Source: Arthrobacter agilis
GTDB lineage: Bacteria > Actinomycetota > Actinomycetes > Actinomycetales > Micrococcaceae
Direction of reading: 5' to 3'
DNA length: 64,000 nt
Assembly: GCF_030816075.1 (NCBI RefSeq)
Contig: NZ_JAUSXO010000001.1
Location: 1,984,001 to 2,048,000 of the forward strand
Below, in pieces: positions 39,091 to 47,734 of the stretch. The number at the start of each line of letters is the position of its first letter. The stretch's first letter is position 1. The notes beneath the pieces were generated by a model that searched no databases, had not been told where the DNA came from, and saw nothing but the letters and a program-made list of their open reading frames with translations. Position numbers and translations under genes: made by a program.

Positions 39091-39372
39091 GTCGCCCGGG
39101 CGGAGGCCGTTGTAGATCTCCTTGCATTCCGGGCAGACCGGGAACTTCTCGGGGTCGCGGCCCGGGGTCCACACTTTGCCGCACAGTGCGATCACCGGCT
39201 CGCCGGTGAAGGCGGACTCCATGATCTTTTCCTTGCGGACGTAGTGGGCGAAGCGTTCGGCGTCACCGGGCTCGACCTCCTGGCGGACTTCCTCACGTTC
39301 GATGGTCGCCGTGGAGCCGCCTGTGCCGGCTTCGAGGGGATCGTTTGCGAAGGGATCTGCGGGCATAGTCAT
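39073..39372 (-). CDS. DUF3039 family small zinc-ribbon-like protein
   Basis: A 99-residue protein of the actinobacterial DUF3039 family. The N-terminal part is acidic. The C-terminal half has an ALCGKVW cysteine and a CPECK pair that could hold a metal ion. Function is unknown. The ATG lies six bases behind TAGACT, again a leaderless arrangement. The 3' end is covered by a three-copy 16-bp repeat. The gene stands alone. Confidence 0.84.
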   Translation of the reverse strand: MTMPADPFANDPLEAGTGGSTATIEREEVRQEVEPGDAERFAHYVRKEKIMESAFTGEPVIALCGKVWTPGRDPEKFPVCPECKEIYNGLRPGDDKPKG

Positions 39373-39378
39373 GGGCCC

Positions 39379-39384
39379 AGTCTA
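39379..39384 (-). promoter_or_regulatory. -10 box of the DUF3039 gene, leaderless arrangement
   Basis: TAGACT on the minus strand lies six bases before the ATG. Confidence 0.5.
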
Positions 39385-39522
39385 TCGCCCGGCCACCCGT
39401 TCTACAGGGGGTCAGGGGTGACATTCGGGCAGGTATTCTCCACGGAAGGGGAGCCGCCTTCGATTCCGGAATTGTTCCTGCCGGGCGTTCCTGCCCCACC
39501 CTATATTGTCGGTGGCAGGGTC

Positions 39523-39528
39523 GATAAT
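39523..39528 (+). promoter_or_regulatory. -10 box of the DUF222-HNH gene, leaderless arrangement
   Basis: GATAAT lies seven bases before ATG 39536. The upstream region is less GC-rich than its surroundings. Confidence 0.5.
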
Positions 39529-39535
39529 AAAGGGT

Positions 39536-40936
39536 ATGAGGACGAATGCGCAATATCGGGCGGAATGCGAGCGCATCGACGCGCGCATTCTGTCCTTGGC
39601 CGCCGAGAAAGCCCGGATAGATGCTGACATGGCTACCGCCACCGAGGAACTGCGTCAACTCCTGGAAAGCGAATTCTTCGATTATCAGGCCCGCGGGCAA
39701 TCGTCTGAACGACTCACCAAGGGTCGGCACACCAATCTGGCGGATACCACGACGGCGACAGAACTGGCCTGCCTGCTGCGTATCCCCGAACGCACTGCCC
39801 ACCGACTCGTGCAGTTCTCCGCAGTCCTCGTCAACCACCACCCCAGAACTCACGCAGCCCTCGCGTCCGGGGCGATCTCCTGGGCGCACGCCACCACCCT
39901 GATCCACGAATACACCGGGCTGCCCGAGGCGACCGCGGCCCTGCTCGAAGACCAACTGCTGCCTCTGGCCGCCGAGACCACCACAACCCGGCTGGCTTCC
40001 AGAGCCCGGACGCTCCGTACCCGGTTGCACCCCGAATCCCTCCACCAGCGAGCTGCGACAGCCACCAGCCGGCGCCGTGTGGACTTCGAGCCCGACCACG
40101 ACGCGATGGCCTGGCTGCATGTCTACCTCCCTGCCGCCGACGCCACGGCCATCGACAGCCGACTCACCGCCACAGCGCGCAGCCTGCAGACCCCCGCCGA
40201 AACCCGCACCCTGCCCCAGCTACGCACCGACGTCCTCGCCGACCTCCTCCTCACCGCCCCCGGCACCACCTGCTGCCAGGGCACCTCCGCTCGCGTCTCC
40301 GCCAATCGACCGGACAGCGACCCGACCCCTGAAGCCTCCTCCGGGGAAGCCCATGTCGGGGTACCGGCGGAGCCGAGGATTTGTGCGCACATCAATGTCA
40401 CGGTGCCCGTGCTGACACTGCTCGGAGTCGACGACGCTCCGGCGGACCTGGAAGGCTACGGCCCCATCCCCGCGGACATCGCCCGCCGCCTTGCCGCCCA
40501 TGCGCCTTCCTTCACCCGGCTCCTGACCCACCCCGAATCGGGGGCCGTGCTCAGCGTCGGCCGTACCTCGTACGCCGTCCCGGCCGACCTCAAACGTTGG
40601 CTGCGAGTCCGCGACCAGACCTGTCGACACCCCGGCTGCAGCATCCCCGCCTCGCGCTGCGAACTCGACCACACGACGCCCTGGTCCCACGCCGGGCCGA
40701 CCGATCACGACAACCTCGCCCATCTCTGCCGCAAGCATCACACCCTCAAGTCCGAAGGTATCTGGCACTACACCCAGGGCCCCGACCAGAACCGGGTCGG
40801 CCAACACGGCCCAGCGGCGCCCGGTACCACTGGCACGCTCGGGATTCCTGCCACGTCCTGTATGTCAGGCACGTTGACCGCCACCTCTCCTACCGGGCGC
40901 ACCTACACCACCGCCCCCGAAGCACCGCCCTTCTAG
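39536..40936 (+). CDS. DUF222 and HNH endonuclease domain protein
   Basis: A 466-residue protein of the 13E12/DUF222 family, which is multi-copy in many actinobacteria. The DUF222 part covers about residues 20-330 (ELACLLRIPERTAHRLVQFS, SWAHATTLIHEYTGLPE). The HNH domain lies at about 370-420: CRHPGCSIPASRCELDH, then DNLAHLCRKHHTLK, with two zinc-cysteine pairs and the catalytic histidine. ATG 39536 is used instead of ATG 39506 because GATAAT overlaps the longer version. It may be a mobile or selfish nuclease; activity is unproven. Confidence 0.88.
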   Translation: MRTNAQYRAECERIDARILSLAAEKARIDADMATATEELRQLLESEFFDYQARGQSSERLTKGRHTNLADTTTATELACLLRIPERTAHRLVQFSAVLVNHHPRTHAALASGAISWAHATTLIHEYTGLPEATAALLEDQLLPLAAETTTTRLASRARTLRTRLHPESLHQRAATATSRRRVDFEPDHDAMAWLHVYLPAADATAIDSRLTATARSLQTPAETRTLPQLRTDVLADLLLTAPGTTCCQGTSARVSANRPDSDPTPEASSGEAHVGVPAEPRICAHINVTVPVLTLLGVDDAPADLEGYGPIPADIARRLAAHAPSFTRLLTHPESGAVLSVGRTSYAVPADLKRWLRVRDQTCRHPGCSIPASRCELDHTTPWSHAGPTDHDNLAHLCRKHHTLKSEGIWHYTQGPDQNRVGQHGPAAPGTTGTLGIPATSCMSGTLTATSPTGRTYTTAPEAPPF

Positions 40937-40989
40937 GGCATGCAGTCCGGGTCCGGAGGGGTGGCGAACATCGCGGCTGGGCCGCATGA

Positions 40990-41973
40990 TCACCGGACGG
41001 GTGGCTCGCAACCGATGCCGGTCGGGTTCTCCAGGCAGTCCTGGCTCACCTGATGCGACTGGGTCCGCCAGATGCTCATCAGGTGCGGTGTGGACACGAC
41101 CGCGGCTTCTCCAGCAACGGGCTGAAACGGACCGCCGTCAACTGAGTAGTCGCCGGCGAAGAATGTGGTCACCGTGACCTGGAAGTCACCGGTCCGGGCA
41201 TACTGGTGGCTCGTTGCCGTGGGCGTGTCGAAAGCATTCCCGTTCACCGGGCCGCCGGGCGACGTCGTCGTCACACTGGTGCCGTCGCCGTAGTCCCACC
41301 GGTAGGACACCGGTCGGGCTTTCAGGACGATCGATGCGTCCTGGAACACGAACGTGAACTCCTGCTCCCGGGCCTGCGCGTAGATGTTCGATTGCGCGTT
41401 GCGCAACCCGAAGTTCGACGGCTGGGACAGGATCGTCGCGGCCAGGACCGGCTGCTTCTGGAACTCCTCGAGGGTGATGACGATCGGCGCTTCCGCCGGT
41501 GCTGCTGCGGTATCCGCTGCGGTATCCACCGGCGGTTCCGGCACCTCGCCGGGATATACGCAGGAACTCCGCCCTGTCGGCGTCCGCGTCGCCGGCTGTA
41601 CCCGGGTGTCTATAGCGATCCAGTTCACCACGAGCCCGCCCTCCCGAGCCGTGCACCGAGCATTTATCTTCGGACACGTTGCCGGATCCAGAGCATCACC
41701 TACATCCACGGTGCAGGCCCGCACGTAGGTGTACTCGATTCCGTCGTCAACGGGCAAGGCAGCAGGCTCTTGAATTGCCCTATCTCCTGGCCGAGGATCG
41801 GACTTATTCTCCGTCGTGCTTCCATCGAAGAAGCCAGAGTCTCTCACCGTCGCGGTCGCCGTGTCTCCATCAAACCTGATGTCATTTCCTTTGGCTACCG
41901 CTGCGACCGACTGAGTGTAGAACGCAAAAACAAGGACCGCGACAAAGATGGGAAACCTCATGGATTGCATCAT
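40990..41973 (-). CDS. Secreted PKD-domain protein, unknown function
   Basis: A 327-residue protein with a signal peptide (MMQSMRFPIFVAVLVFAF, cleavage probably after VAAVA). About residues 205-290 form a PKD-like immunoglobulin-type domain with the signature VSYRWDYGDGTSVTT and a HQYARTGDFQVTVTT strand. Paired cysteines occur in the middle and at the end. The start overlaps the preceding lipoprotein gene by four bases (ATGATGA) and has an AGGGGG site, so the two are one unit. PKD domains often mediate extracellular binding. Base composition is lower in GC at its 5' end. Confidence 0.75.
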   Translation of the reverse strand: MMQSMRFPIFVAVLVFAFYTQSVAAVAKGNDIRFDGDTATATVRDSGFFDGSTTENKSDPRPGDRAIQEPAALPVDDGIEYTYVRACTVDVGDALDPATCPKINARCTAREGGLVVNWIAIDTRVQPATRTPTGRSSCVYPGEVPEPPVDTAADTAAAPAEAPIVITLEEFQKQPVLAATILSQPSNFGLRNAQSNIYAQAREQEFTFVFQDASIVLKARPVSYRWDYGDGTSVTTTSPGGPVNGNAFDTPTATSHQYARTGDFQVTVTTFFAGDYSVDGGPFQPVAGEAAVVSTPHLMSIWRTQSHQVSQDCLENPTGIGCEPPVR

Positions 41974-42665
41974 TGAACCCCCTCGGGTGCGCCGAAATCG
42001 AGCATTACCCATCGGTGGTCGATGTATGCCGAGAAGATGGCGTTAAAGATTGCATCCCCTTTGGGCGCTTCCGCTTCAACTTCCCCCGAGGCTGAGAACG
42101 TTATAGATGCGTCTTGGATTACCTCGACATAGGAGCCGATTGATCCTTGAGTATTCGTTTGGAAATCGGTCGTGAACTCGGTGACTTCGGAGTCGGCACC
42201 CCAGACCCATCCACCATCCGCGTAGACGTCCATCACCGCGCTGGTCGCATTTGAACAGGTCTCGCATCGCGGATCCGTTACTGCCTCGAAGGGAGCCCAG
42301 TCGTTGGTCTCGTAGCCATAGGAGAACAACTCGAACCAGTACTTGGTAAAGGCCTCCAGACCCTCGGCCGAGTTCTCGTCCGCGAGTGCCGGTTTCACCG
42401 GCACAGGGACGTTCGCCGCGGGCCCAGCCGACGAAGCAGGCGACGACTCAGACGTCGATGACGGGGACGGGGTTGCAGAAGGAGACGCCGCAGCGGGCGA
42501 CGCCGACGAAGACGGATCAGGGTTCGGCTGCGCCGACGGATCCGGGTCGCCCTGGCAGCCGGTCAGCAGCATCATGGCAACAGCTGCTCCTGCCAGAATC
42601 GGCATAGCCGCTCGATGACGATGACGGAGCCCATCACCACGACCAGATGCACGCATAAGGAACAT
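41970..42665 (-). CDS. DUF6318-like lipoprotein
   Basis: A 231-residue predicted lipoprotein. After about 20 residues the hydrophobic segment MPILAGAAVAMMLLTGC ends in a lipobox cysteine. A 55-residue Ser/Pro/Ala linker follows, then a compact domain with FTKYWFELFSYGYETNDWAPFE and a CETC pair. The domain resembles small NTF2-like (DUF6318) lipoproteins of Micrococcaceae. The ATG has a GGGGGAG ribosome site. It is the first gene of the pair with the PKD protein. Function is unknown; outer-surface location is likely. Confidence 0.75.
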   Translation of the reverse strand: MFLMRASGRGDGLRHRHRAAMPILAGAAVAMMLLTGCQGDPDPSAQPNPDPSSSASPAAASPSATPSPSSTSESSPASSAGPAANVPVPVKPALADENSAEGLEAFTKYWFELFSYGYETNDWAPFEAVTDPRCETCSNATSAVMDVYADGGWVWGADSEVTEFTTDFQTNTQGSIGSYVEVIQDASITFSASGEVEAEAPKGDAIFNAIFSAYIDHRWVMLDFGAPEGVQ

Positions 42666-42963
42666 GCAACTCCCCCATCACCGTCGGCCCGCCTACCGGA
42701 ATGGCCCTCAGCATAGCCCTACGCGTCCCGCGCGCTACAGGTTATGCACAGGTAGAGTCGGCCGAACAGCCCTGAATCTGCGCGCGTCTTGTCAGCCCTC
42801 CCCCCTGCGACGAGGGTTCGCTGCGCACCGGCGACAGCGCCGAAGTGGGCTGTACACCTGGCGCGCCCGGCGGGTCACCGTGGTCGTCCGCCTGGGTGAT
42901 CGCCCGGAGACGCCGGACCGACCCGAAGCGCGTGCGTAGGGTCACAGCGCCGACGTGCGCTGT
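42666..42963. other. Intergenic region upstream of the lipoprotein gene
   Basis: No gene is supported. It holds the promoter region of the lipoprotein/PKD pair and the unique sequence that leads into the 33-bp array. Confidence 0.5.
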
Positions 42964-43161
42964 GATCAACGGTTCGCCGAGACGGCCGGCAGCAGTGATC
43001 AGCGGTTCGCCGACGCGGCCGGCAGCTGTGATCAGCGGTTCGCCGAGACGGCCAGCAGCTCTGATCAGCGGTTCGCCGAGACGGCCAGCAGCTCTGATCA
43101 GCGGTTCGCCGAGACGGCCAGCAGCTGTGATCAGCGGTTCGCCGAGACGGCCAGCAGCAGT
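42964..43161. repeat. Tandem array of six 33-bp units
   Basis: Units begin at 42964, 42997, 43030, 43063, 43096 and 43129, each starting GATCAGCGGTTCGCC (first copy GATCAAC). They differ at a few bases only and have no spacers. The unit at 43129 contains the last codons (LLAVSANR) and stop of the ABC permease gene. The other five repeat that coding end and stop downstream in the same frame. Confidence 0.95.
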
Positions 43162-44696
43162 TCCGGAGCGCGGCGATCGTACCAACGCCCACCCGTACGG
43201 ATACCGACGACCAGCAGCACCCCGCCGAGGACAAGCCCCACCACGACGGTCAGCCAGCCGAACAGCGCTTGCCCGGTCACGAAGTAGACGATGGTCAGGA
43301 TCATCTCGGGCAGCGCCAGCAGCACCAGCACTAGCCACCCGAGGATCTGGACGGCGAACATCAGGAAGTTCGTACCCGGCGGCGTCTTGAAGGCGCTCTC
43401 CCCGGGCAGCGGGACGTTGTAGGTGTAGCGCGCCGACACGATGCTCGACAGCCCTGCGCCGGTCAGCAGCAATCCGAGCGACAGCCCCAGCATCACGGGC
43501 AGGTCCTCGGCCCTGCCCGTGACGAGCAACGGCACGACCGTGAAGACGAGTGCTATCGGCAGCGCGAAGACCAGCAGTGCGCCGGCGCGTCCCAGCCGAT
43601 CATCGCGTCCGCTCACCCCGGTGGAGACGTGCAGGCTGAAAGCGGTGTTGTCGTAGGAGATGTCGGCCGAGATGGACCACGCGAGCAGGAAGGCGGTGAG
43701 CGGACCGAGGAAGGCGAACGCCGTGCCGGAGCCCCCACCCGAGAAATACAGCAGCACCGCGAGGAACGGGATCATCACGAGGGATGCCGAGTACCGCGGG
43801 TCACGGAGCCAATACGTCAGGGCCCGTGCTGCTACCGCCCCCGCGGGTGTCGCGGGAAAACGGCCGAACCAGCCGAGGTTCCCGCCGGCCCGCTTCGACA
43901 CGGCGTTGTACGGGGGCGTGACCAGTGCGTGGGTGAGACTCCGGCTCCACAGCACGAGGAACAGCGCCAGGGTGGCCGCGCCGATCAGGAATTTCAGGAG
44001 GGCCGCCCCGACGTTCCCTGCGGCGACGTCGGCCGGTGCGGCCCACAGGGCACCGAGCGGAGTCCAGGCGAGGACATCGGCCAGCGACCGGGCGAAGCCC
44101 GGCGAGCTCTGGAATCCGGCCGTCACCCCGCCGATGATCGGCCCGAGGAAGATCAGCGGGATGAACGCGACGATGCCGTTGACGTCCTTGAAGCGGCGCG
44201 AGCCCGTCATCGAGGACACGGCCGTCGTCACGAGCCGCGAGGCGACGACGCACAGGAGCACGGCGACGAGACCACAGACGAGGGCGGTCAGCGCGGCGGC
44301 CGGATAGCGGATCCAGGTGAACACCTGCGTCAGGGACGCGATGAGCGTCACCACGCCCGGGATCCCGACGATGCCGCCCAGCACCAGGCCGGCGAGCAGC
44401 TGACGCATGGGGATCGCGAAGGTCACGAACCGTGCGGGGTCGAGTGTCATGTCGATGCCGGTCGCCGCGATCGGTATGACGATCCAGCCGAGCACCGTCG
44501 CCGAGCCGCCGATCACGAGGATGGTCCGGATCAGCTCGGGTTCGGCACTGCCGAGCAGCACCAGGCCGATGATGAGCAGGACCAGGAGGCCCAGTCCGTA
44601 CAACCCGCCGAGGATCACTCCGACGAGCTGCGCCGTGCTCCGCCGAAGCGAATTGCGCAGCAGGAGGAGCTTCAGTCTCAGGAGGTCCGCAACCAC
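43131..44696 (-). CDS. ABC-2 type transporter permease
   Basis: A 521-residue membrane protein with about twelve hydrophobic segments that would form the channel for the ATPase encoded just upstream. It starts with GTG (VVADLLRLKLLLL) overlapping the ATPase gene by 19 bases. The middle holds conserved-looking loops such as RALTYWLRDPRYSASLVMIP. It ends in LLAVSANR, which is the coding part of the 33-bp repeat. The exported substrate is unknown; antibiotic or lipid export is typical of such pairs. Confidence 0.84.
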   Translation of the reverse strand: MVADLLRLKLLLLRNSLRRSTAQLVGVILGGLYGLGLLVLLIIGLVLLGSAEPELIRTILVIGGSATVLGWIVIPIAATGIDMTLDPARFVTFAIPMRQLLAGLVLGGIVGIPGVVTLIASLTQVFTWIRYPAAALTALVCGLVAVLLCVVASRLVTTAVSSMTGSRRFKDVNGIVAFIPLIFLGPIIGGVTAGFQSSPGFARSLADVLAWTPLGALWAAPADVAAGNVGAALLKFLIGAATLALFLVLWSRSLTHALVTPPYNAVSKRAGGNLGWFGRFPATPAGAVAARALTYWLRDPRYSASLVMIPFLAVLLYFSGGGSGTAFAFLGPLTAFLLAWSISADISYDNTAFSLHVSTGVSGRDDRLGRAGALLVFALPIALVFTVVPLLVTGRAEDLPVMLGLSLGLLLTGAGLSSIVSARYTYNVPLPGESAFKTPPGTNFLMFAVQILGWLVLVLLALPEMILTIVYFVTGQALFGWLTVVVGLVLGGVLLVVGIRTGGRWYDRRAPELLLAVSANR

Positions 44697-45487
44697 GACA
44701 GCCCCTCCGACGTGCTGCGACCTCCGACGAGCTCGACGAAGCGGTCCTCGAGGGTCGCTTCCCCCCGGACCTCGTCCACCGTTCCCGCGGCGAGCACGGT
44801 TCCTGCCGCGATGACCGCGACGTGGTCGCACATGCGCTGCACGAGGTCCATGACGTGGCTGGACACGATCACCGAGCCGCCGGACCGCACGTAGCCCGTC
44901 AGGATGTCGCGGATGTTCGCGGCGGAGACGGGGTCCACGGACTCGAACGGCTCGTCGAGGACCAGCAGCTTCGGTGCATGGATGAGGGCAGAGGCGAGCG
45001 CGATCTTCTTCGTCATGCCCGCCGAGTAATCCACCACGAGGGTCCCGGCGTCGTTCGTCAGGTCGAGGGCACGCAGCAGGTCCCCGGTCCGCTCCACCAC
45101 CGTCTCGCGGTCCATGCCGCGCAGCAGTCCCGCATAGGTGACCAGCTGCTCGCCGGTGAGCCGGTCGAACAGCCGGACCCCGTCGGGCAGGATGCCCATG
45201 ATCTTCTTCGCCTCGAGCGGCTGGCCCCATACGTCCACACCGTGCACCATGACTTGGCCGTAATCGGGCCGGAGCAGGCCTGTGGCCATGGAGAGGGTGG
45301 TGGTCTTGCCGGCGCCGTTCGGCCCGACGAGTCCGTAGAAGGAGCCCGGCGGCACTTCGAGGCTGACGCCGTTCACGGCGATCTTCTCTCCGAAACGCTT
45401 GGCGAGACCACGGATGCTCAGTGCGGCAGTACCGGCCCTGGCCTGCGGATTGTTCTCGTCGGTCGGCGGTGGCACGAGGGAACTCAT
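44678..45487 (-). CDS. ABC transporter ATPase (export type)
   Basis: A 269-residue ABC ATPase. Walker A GPNGAGKTTT is near residue 55, the signature YSAGMTKKIALASALIH replaces the usual LSGGQ, Walker B is LLVLDEPFESVD and the switch histidine is in VSSHVMD. This YSAGM form is typical of ABC-2 exporters. The ATG is shortly behind a purine-rich stretch. It overlaps the permease gene, so the two form a two-gene exporter. Confidence 0.9.
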   Translation of the reverse strand: MSSLVPPPTDENNPQARAGTAALSIRGLAKRFGEKIAVNGVSLEVPPGSFYGLVGPNGAGKTTTLSMATGLLRPDYGQVMVHGVDVWGQPLEAKKIMGILPDGVRLFDRLTGEQLVTYAGLLRGMDRETVVERTGDLLRALDLTNDAGTLVVDYSAGMTKKIALASALIHAPKLLVLDEPFESVDPVSAANIRDILTGYVRSGGSVIVSSHVMDLVQRMCDHVAVIAAGTVLAAGTVDEVRGEATLEDRFVELVGGRSTSEGLSWLRTS

Positions 45488-45553
45488 GCTGCCACGCTAG
45501 CAACGTGCACTTGCGCCCCTCGTCATCCCAAAGGAGGAAAAGGGACGGGTGCG

Positions 45554-46663
45554 TCAGAAGGTGCCGGCCCGCTCGTACTGGGGCGCCGGGACGAGCTCAT
45601 GGCCGAGCTCGTGCCCTGCCCGCATCCACCAGTGCGGATCGCGGAGGGCGGCTCGGGCGATGAGGACGGCGTCGGCCCGCTCCCCGCGGATGACGTCGTC
45701 GGCCTGGCGCGGGTCGCTGATGAGACCGACGGCGCCCGTCGGGACACCGGAGGTCCGCACCTCCTCGGCGAGGGCCACCTGGTAACCCGGACCGACCGGG
45801 ATGGACGCGGCCGGCACGGCACCGCCGGACGAGACGTCGATGAAGTCCACGCCCTCCTCGGCGGCACGCTTGGCGAGGCGCGCCGACACGGCGCCGTCGA
45901 GCCCGCCCTCGGTCCAGTCCGAGGCGGAGATGCGCAGCAGCAGCGGCATGGTGTCGGGGATGACCCGGCGGACCTCGCGGATCACCTCGAGCGTCAGGCG
46001 GAACCGGGCCTCCTCCGAGCCTCCCCAACCGTCGGTCCGGGTGTTGACCAGCGGCGAGAGGAACTGGTGCAGCAGGTATCCGTGGGCGGCGTGGATCTCC
46101 ATGGTGTCGAAGCCGGCGTCGAGGGCGAGGGCGGCGGCCGTCCCGAAGTCGCGGATGACCTTCTCTATGTCCTCCTCGGTCATGGCACGGGGCGCAGCGT
46201 ACCGGCCGAAGGCCTCGTCGGTGGGGCCGAGGGTCTGCCAGCCGCCCTCCGATGCGGGGACGGAGTTGTGCTTGCCGCTGAAGGGCCAGTAGGTGGAGGC
46301 CTTCCGACCGGCATGCGCGAGCTGCACGGCCGTCTTCGTGCCGACGGCACTGTGGTCGTGGATGAAGTCGTTGATGCGGCGCCAGGCATCGACCTGCTCC
46401 TGCGAGTAGATGCCGGCGTCGCGCGGGCTGATCATGCCTTCGGGGCTCACGGCGGCGGCTTCGGTGATGATGAGCGCCGCGCCTCCGGTGGCGAACTGGC
46501 CGAGGTGCACCAGGTGCCAGTCGGTGGGGACGCCGGGAGCCGTCGCGGGCTCGCAGGAGTACTGGCACATGGCGGCCACCCAGCCGCGGTGCGGCAGCTC
46601 CAGGGACCGGAGTGTGATGGGGTCGAACAGGCCGGCCGTGCCGGTGGGTGCTGCGGAAGTCAT
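45554..46663 (-). CDS. NADH:flavin oxidoreductase, old yellow enzyme family (YqjM-like)
   Basis: A 369-residue FMN enzyme that reduces activated alkenes with NAD(P)H. It shows the YqjM-type N-terminal CQYS (cysteine modulating FMN, tyrosine), the substrate pair in HAAHGYLLHQFLSPL followed by NTRTDGWGGS, QLAHAGRK, and the phosphate-binding end ADAVLIARAALRDP. Length matches the thermophilic-like OYE class. It lies downstream of, and in the same direction as, the thioredoxin/TPR gene. Its natural substrate is unknown. Confidence 0.93.
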   Translation of the reverse strand: MTSAAPTGTAGLFDPITLRSLELPHRGWVAAMCQYSCEPATAPGVPTDWHLVHLGQFATGGAALIITEAAAVSPEGMISPRDAGIYSQEQVDAWRRINDFIHDHSAVGTKTAVQLAHAGRKASTYWPFSGKHNSVPASEGGWQTLGPTDEAFGRYAAPRAMTEEDIEKVIRDFGTAAALALDAGFDTMEIHAAHGYLLHQFLSPLVNTRTDGWGGSEEARFRLTLEVIREVRRVIPDTMPLLLRISASDWTEGGLDGAVSARLAKRAAEEGVDFIDVSSGGAVPAASIPVGPGYQVALAEEVRTSGVPTGAVGLISDPRQADDVIRGERADAVLIARAALRDPHWWMRAGHELGHELVPAPQYERAGTF

Positions 46664-46728
46664 GCCATCCTCTGCTGGTCGTACGGGGTCTGGGCGGGAC
46701 GCGGTGCTGTCAGGGCGGGGGCGGCCTG

Positions 46729-47685
46729 CTAGAACAGGGCGCGCGCGAGCGCGCTGCGGGCCTTGGTCACGCGCGGATCGGTGACGCCGACGATGTCGAA
46801 CAGTTCCAGCAGGCGCTTGCGTGCCGCTTCCCTGTCCTCCCCCGCGGTCCGCCCGATGAAGGCGACGATACGGTTGAACGCGTCCTCGACATGGCCACCC
46901 GTGATGTCCAGGTCGGCCACGGCGAGTTGGGCCTCGACGTTGTCCGGCTCGTCCGCGCCGCGCCGGCGTACCGCGGCGGCATCGACGTCCTGCACGCGCT
47001 GCATGAGCTCCACCTGCGCGAGTCCGGCCTTCGCGTCCGCATCGGCGGGCTGCTCCGCGAGGGCACGGCGATAGGCGGCAGCCGCAGCCGGGTAGTCCCC
47101 CGCCTCGATGGCGTCGAAGGCCTCCTGGTGCAGGGGCGGCAGCGGCGGCTCCTCGGGAGCGGCGGTGCCGGGTTCGGCGCCGTCGTTGAGCGTCCCGGTC
47201 ACCCCGTTGGCCTCGGCGACCTTCAGGAGCTCGTCGAGGTAGGCGCGGATCTGGGGGTCGGGCAGGGCGCCTTCGAACAACGGCACCGGCTGGCCCTTCA
47301 CCACGGCGACGACGGTCGGGGCCCCCTGCGCCTGGAACGCCAGGGCGATCTGCGGCTGCGCCTCCAGATCCACGTTCGCGAGCAGGATCCGGCCGTCGAA
47401 CTCCACCGCGGCGGCCTCGAGGACGGCGGTGACCTGGTTCGACTGCTCGCTCCAGGTGGCGCGGAGGTTCACGACGACGGGCACCTGGGCCGAGAGCTGC
47501 ACGAGCTGCGGGAAGGTCTGCTCGGTCACCTCGACGACGTACGGACTCGGTCCTGCCGCGGGCTGACGCGTTGCGGCGGGCCGTGCGGCGGCGTCGGCGC
47601 GCGCCTTGAGCGCGGACAGGTCCACCGCTCCCCGCAGGTTCATGCTCGACGGCGGCATCCCGCCCCGTTGTGCTGGTGTGGACAA
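46729..47685 (-). CDS. Thioredoxin-fold/TPR protein (YbbN/CnoX-like), no CXXC
   Basis: A 318-residue protein with an N-terminal thioredoxin fold (about 45-155, VVVNLRATWSEQSNQVTAVL) and a C-terminal TPR-like helical half (FDAIEAGDYPAAAAAYRRAL, AGLAQVELMQRV). The active site WCxxC is WSEQS, so it cannot do disulfide exchange and is more likely a holdase chaperone as proposed for the family. The start is uncertain: TTG 47685 has AAAGGCAG at the right distance, ATG 47661 is an alternative. Confidence 0.85.
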   Translation of the reverse strand: MSTPAQRGGMPPSSMNLRGAVDLSALKARADAAARPAATRQPAAGPSPYVVEVTEQTFPQLVQLSAQVPVVVNLRATWSEQSNQVTAVLEAAAVEFDGRILLANVDLEAQPQIALAFQAQGAPTVVAVVKGQPVPLFEGALPDPQIRAYLDELLKVAEANGVTGTLNDGAEPGTAAPEEPPLPPLHQEAFDAIEAGDYPAAAAAYRRALAEQPADADAKAGLAQVELMQRVQDVDAAAVRRRGADEPDNVEAQLAVADLDITGGHVEDAFNRIVAFIGRTAGEDREAARKRLLELFDIVGVTDPRVTKARSALARALF

Positions 47686-47734
47686 TGCTCTGCCTTTCTC
47701 TGGCTGCCTGTGCTGGACGCTCGTGGGTGCCGGG

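Noticed and set aside
42955-43287. Repetitive protein with DQRFAETASS-like units on the plus strand, or a CRISPR array
   Set aside because: The frame is only a reading of the 33-bp tandem array. The units are contiguous with no spacers and no cas genes are near, so it is not a CRISPR array.
43131-45503. Fusion of ABC permease and ATPase in one 790-residue frame
   Set aside because: The ATPase is encoded in a different frame (44678-45487) with all its motifs; the first 270 codons of the long frame are a shadow of it.
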